NCBI GenBank assembly: GCA_003762715.1
Contig: RIBJ01000039.1
Coordinates: 22,048 to 86,047 of the forward strand
Source: Muribaculaceae bacterium Isolate-104 (HZI)
Lineage (GTDB): Bacteria; Bacteroidota; Bacteroidia; Bacteroidales; Muribaculaceae
Direction of reading: 5' to 3'
DNA length: 64,000 bases
In this document: positions 62,245 through 64,000 of the stretch, in pieces
Layout: every line of letters starts with the position of its first letter
Numbering within the stretch: position 1 is the stretch's first letter
Made by a program: the position numbers and the translations under genes
Notes under the pieces: model-generated
Told to the model about the DNA's origin: nothing
Databases searched by the model: none
Seen by the model: the letters and a program-made list of their open reading frames with translations, nothing else

Positions 62245-62580
62245 ATGGACTCACCGGAGAAGAAATATTACAAAATAAGAGAAGTGTCAGAGCTGCTCGG
62301 AGTTCCTGCCTCGACTTTGCGTTTTTGGGAAAGCGAGTTTCCAAGCCTGCGCCCCAAACGCAATGCCAAAGGCACACGGTTTTACTCCCAGTCAGACATG
62401 GAGCGCCTGCACATGATTAAATTTCTTGTAAAGGACCGCGGGCTTCATATCGAGGCTGCTAAGAGAGAGATACGCAGCAATCCGTCAGGCATGGAAAAAC
62501 GCTCCAGAGCCGTAGCGCGACTTAAAGAAATCAGAAAAAAACTTGTGGGGATGCTGGAGGCGCTTGAGCGCAGAAAATGA
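62245..62580 (+). CDS. MerR-family transcriptional regulator
   Basis: This 111-residue protein has a winged helix-turn-helix (YYKIREVSELLGVPASTLRF, then WESEFPSLRPKRNAKGTRFY). The helix HMIKFLVKDRGLHIEAAKRE and a short basic coiled-coil follow. There is no effector domain or Cys cluster, so metal sensing is unlikely. Such proteins are found in all Bacteroidales beside core genes; the target is unknown. The 13-base leader and shared promoter region suggest expression linked to alaS. Confidence 0.88.
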   Translation: MDSPEKKYYKIREVSELLGVPASTLRFWESEFPSLRPKRNAKGTRFYSQSDMERLHMIKFLVKDRGLHIEAAKREIRSNPSGMEKRSRAVARLKEIRKKLVGMLEALERRK

Positions 62581-62682
62581 AGCTATTGCGGCTGTCTTTA
62601 CCTCTATTTCCAACAACAGTTTCTTACATTGTGCAACTTTTGCACATCGTTGTAGCGTCTAATTATGTAAACTTTTAATGAG

Positions 62683-63255
62683 ATGACAACAACAGTCGCA
62701 ATGCCGGGCGCAGGATTCAGCCTGCTTGAGCTGGCGATGCAGATACTACAGGCAGCAGACACATCATCGCGGGAGTGTGACGAGGAGTGTTTTCACCGCG
62801 TTATTTCCGAGTACGGACATATAGTAAACCGCATCTGCTATACCTTCGCCAGTTCCGGCGATGATTTCGACGACCTACGACAAGATGCGCTGCTAAGTAT
62901 ATGGCGGGCGTTGCCCGGATTCAGAGGCGAGTGCGCCACCGGCACATGGATTTATCGTGTAACAATCAACAGTTGTGTGAGTTTTTTCAGGAAACCGGGA
63001 GCCAAAACCGATTATGTAAGTCTGTCGTCACTTTTGAACATATCCGGTGAGAGCGGCTGCGACGACAGCGACAACATTGTGCGTCTGCACGAACAGATAG
63101 CCCGCCTTCCGGAGCAGGACAAGGCTTTGCTGCTTTTATGGCTCGACGGGCTGTCTTACAACGACATAGCCGAGCTTATGGGCTTTCCCATAAACACTAT
63201 AGCCAGCAGACTGCACAGAGTAAAAGAGAAATTAAAGAGCCGTCTGTGCAATTGA
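62683..63255 (+). CDS. ECF-type RNA polymerase sigma factor
   Basis: This 190-residue sigma factor has region 2 at about 40-105 (HIVNRICYTFASSGDDFDDL RQDALLSIWRAL split by a natural loop; TGTWIYRVTINSCVSFFRK) and region 4 at about 130-185 (LPEQDKALLLLWLDGLSYND, IAELMGFPINTIASRLHRVK). The N-terminal extension of about 30 residues is longer than usual; a later Met at residue 7 is possible. The next gene, 56 bp downstream, encodes a membrane protein that may be its partner. Confidence 0.9.
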   Translation: MTTTVAMPGAGFSLLELAMQILQAADTSSRECDEECFHRVISEYGHIVNRICYTFASSGDDFDDLRQDALLSIWRALPGFRGECATGTWIYRVTINSCVSFFRKPGAKTDYVSLSSLLNISGESGCDDSDNIVRLHEQIARLPEQDKALLLLWLDGLSYNDIAELMGFPINTIASRLHRVKEKLKSRLCN

Positions 63256-63311
63256 CGCTCATCTGTGTATCCGTTTCTTTATCACAGCATCCAACAAACA
63301 AAAAAATCATT

Positions 63312-63866
63312 ATGACAGACGAAGAACTAAAACTCACATGGCAGCAGATGTCAAATTGTATCGACAGCATGGAGCCGACACCCGGCGACAGCCTGTCCAT
63401 TGATTTGAGGCGCAGAACCTCACGAGACAATCTTGCAAGACGCTACCGGCGTTTTGCCGCCATAGAGGGTGCGATGACCGCCATGACTCCGCTATGGTTC
63501 AATGCCGATTTTTTTCATGGGATATTCAGGTACATAATTCCTATAGCCATGGCAGTAGAGTTTTTGTGTGCGGCGATTATGGACTTATGTCTTATGAGAG
63601 GCATCAAGACAATAGATCCGGGCAAAATGAGCATCAGCAGAGTGTGCGCACTCGCAGCCCGCTACCGCAGAATGCATCACCTGTGCATGTGCGTACTCAT
63701 ACCTCTGAGCCTTGCAATCGTCGGCATGTTCATTTATGCTACTGAGGGTTACACCGGGATGAGAGTCGCCATTGCGACAGGTGCAGCGGCTGGAGTGGCA
63801 ATAGGTATAAGCCAGTACTTAAAATTCATGCGCGATTATAAGAGGTTGTTTAAAAACAACCTCTAA
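63312..63866 (+). CDS. Membrane protein following the sigma factor, possible anti-sigma
   Basis: This 184-residue protein starts MTDEELKLTWQQMSNCIDSM. The cytoplasmic N-terminus (about 1-60) is helical and charged, then four hydrophobic segments follow (about 72-92, 118-138 region, 140-160). Bacteroidetes sigma-factor operons often place such a protein here, acting as an anti-sigma. It lacks the usual single-helix and periplasmic-domain layout, so that role is tentative. A longer frame from 63138 overlaps the sigma gene and is rejected. Confidence 0.75.
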   Translation: MTDEELKLTWQQMSNCIDSMEPTPGDSLSIDLRRRTSRDNLARRYRRFAAIEGAMTAMTPLWFNADFFHGIFRYIIPIAMAVEFLCAAIMDLCLMRGIKTIDPGKMSISRVCALAARYRRMHHLCMCVLIPLSLAIVGMFIYATEGYTGMRVAIATGAAAGVAIGISQYLKFMRDYKRLFKNNL

Positions 63867-64000
63867 ATCTTTTCAGGGCTGGCGCATGAGATTTAACTCA
63901 AATTCAGTCAAAAATTCACCTGATTATGTGAAATAAACTTTCAGATATTGCATATATTGCTGAAGATGGATATATTAGAGGTATGCAAATAGAAATTTTC
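63867..64000. other. Right edge, no gene recognised
   Basis: AT-rich non-coding sequence. A frame opening at the ATG at 63982 runs off the window and is too short to judge. Confidence 0.4.

Overview
The window comes from a Bacteroidales chromosome, probably a Muribaculaceae- or Bacteroides-like gut commensal. The evidence is the repeated Bacteroidetes promoter element TAnnTTTG, a SusC/SusD pair, a BtuG-type cobalamin surface lipoprotein, N-terminal carboxypeptidase-regulatory domains on TonB receptors, and a tmRNA whose tag ends in ENNYALAA. I am confident at order level only.

Accessory part (1 to about 28.5 kb). This is the integrase end of a CTnDOT-like integrative/conjugative element that lies next to the tmRNA gene. 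Reading leftward on the minus strand it has a tyrosine integrase, two small helix-turn-helix proteins in the Xis2c/Xis2d positions, a DUF4099/DUF3945 protein, a topoisomerase-like protein in the Exc position, a DUF1896 protein and a giant DNA-methylase/SNF2-helicase polyvalent protein. A broken receiver domain at the left edge may be the rest of an element regulator. Between the helicase gene and that fragment sits a compact phosphate-starvation island (548-11230). It holds a TonB receptor and a secreted phosphatase facing left. Facing right are a PhoP/PhoR-like two-component system, methylglyoxal synthase (MgsA), a PiT-family transporter with a long helical tail, a membrane-anchored helical protein and an OprP-like porin. 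Two island promoters carry four 11-bp units in the same register relative to the -7 box.

The helicase gene is split by a second, 5.1-kb integrative element (about 13130-18220). Its ends are TCAAAAC and TCAGAAC, and removing it restores an unbroken ~2023-residue reading frame. The inner element has its own integrase, related arm-like repeats at both ends, an iteron-like array, and a three-gene cargo operon (secreted protein, lipoprotein, protein with two FGKYKGKT repeats). A long leader that folds into many stems precedes the operon.

Core part (28.6-64 kb). This contains tmRNA, an NhaC antiporter, an exonuclease/bioD/lgt/glyA run, pyrBI with a flavin reductase, a SusCD pair, a MurU-like nucleotidyltransferase with an AmgK-like kinase fused to a RapZ C-terminal domain (likely cell-wall amino-sugar salvage), and a GH110 galactosidase. 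A cobalamin riboswitch then drives btuB-btuG-btuF-btuC, which has no adjacent ATPase gene. The remainder is translation genes (rplY, pth, an S4 protein, rplS), a GH2 glycosidase, a SulP transporter, a small lipoprotein, alaS, a MerR regulator and an ECF sigma factor with a membrane partner.
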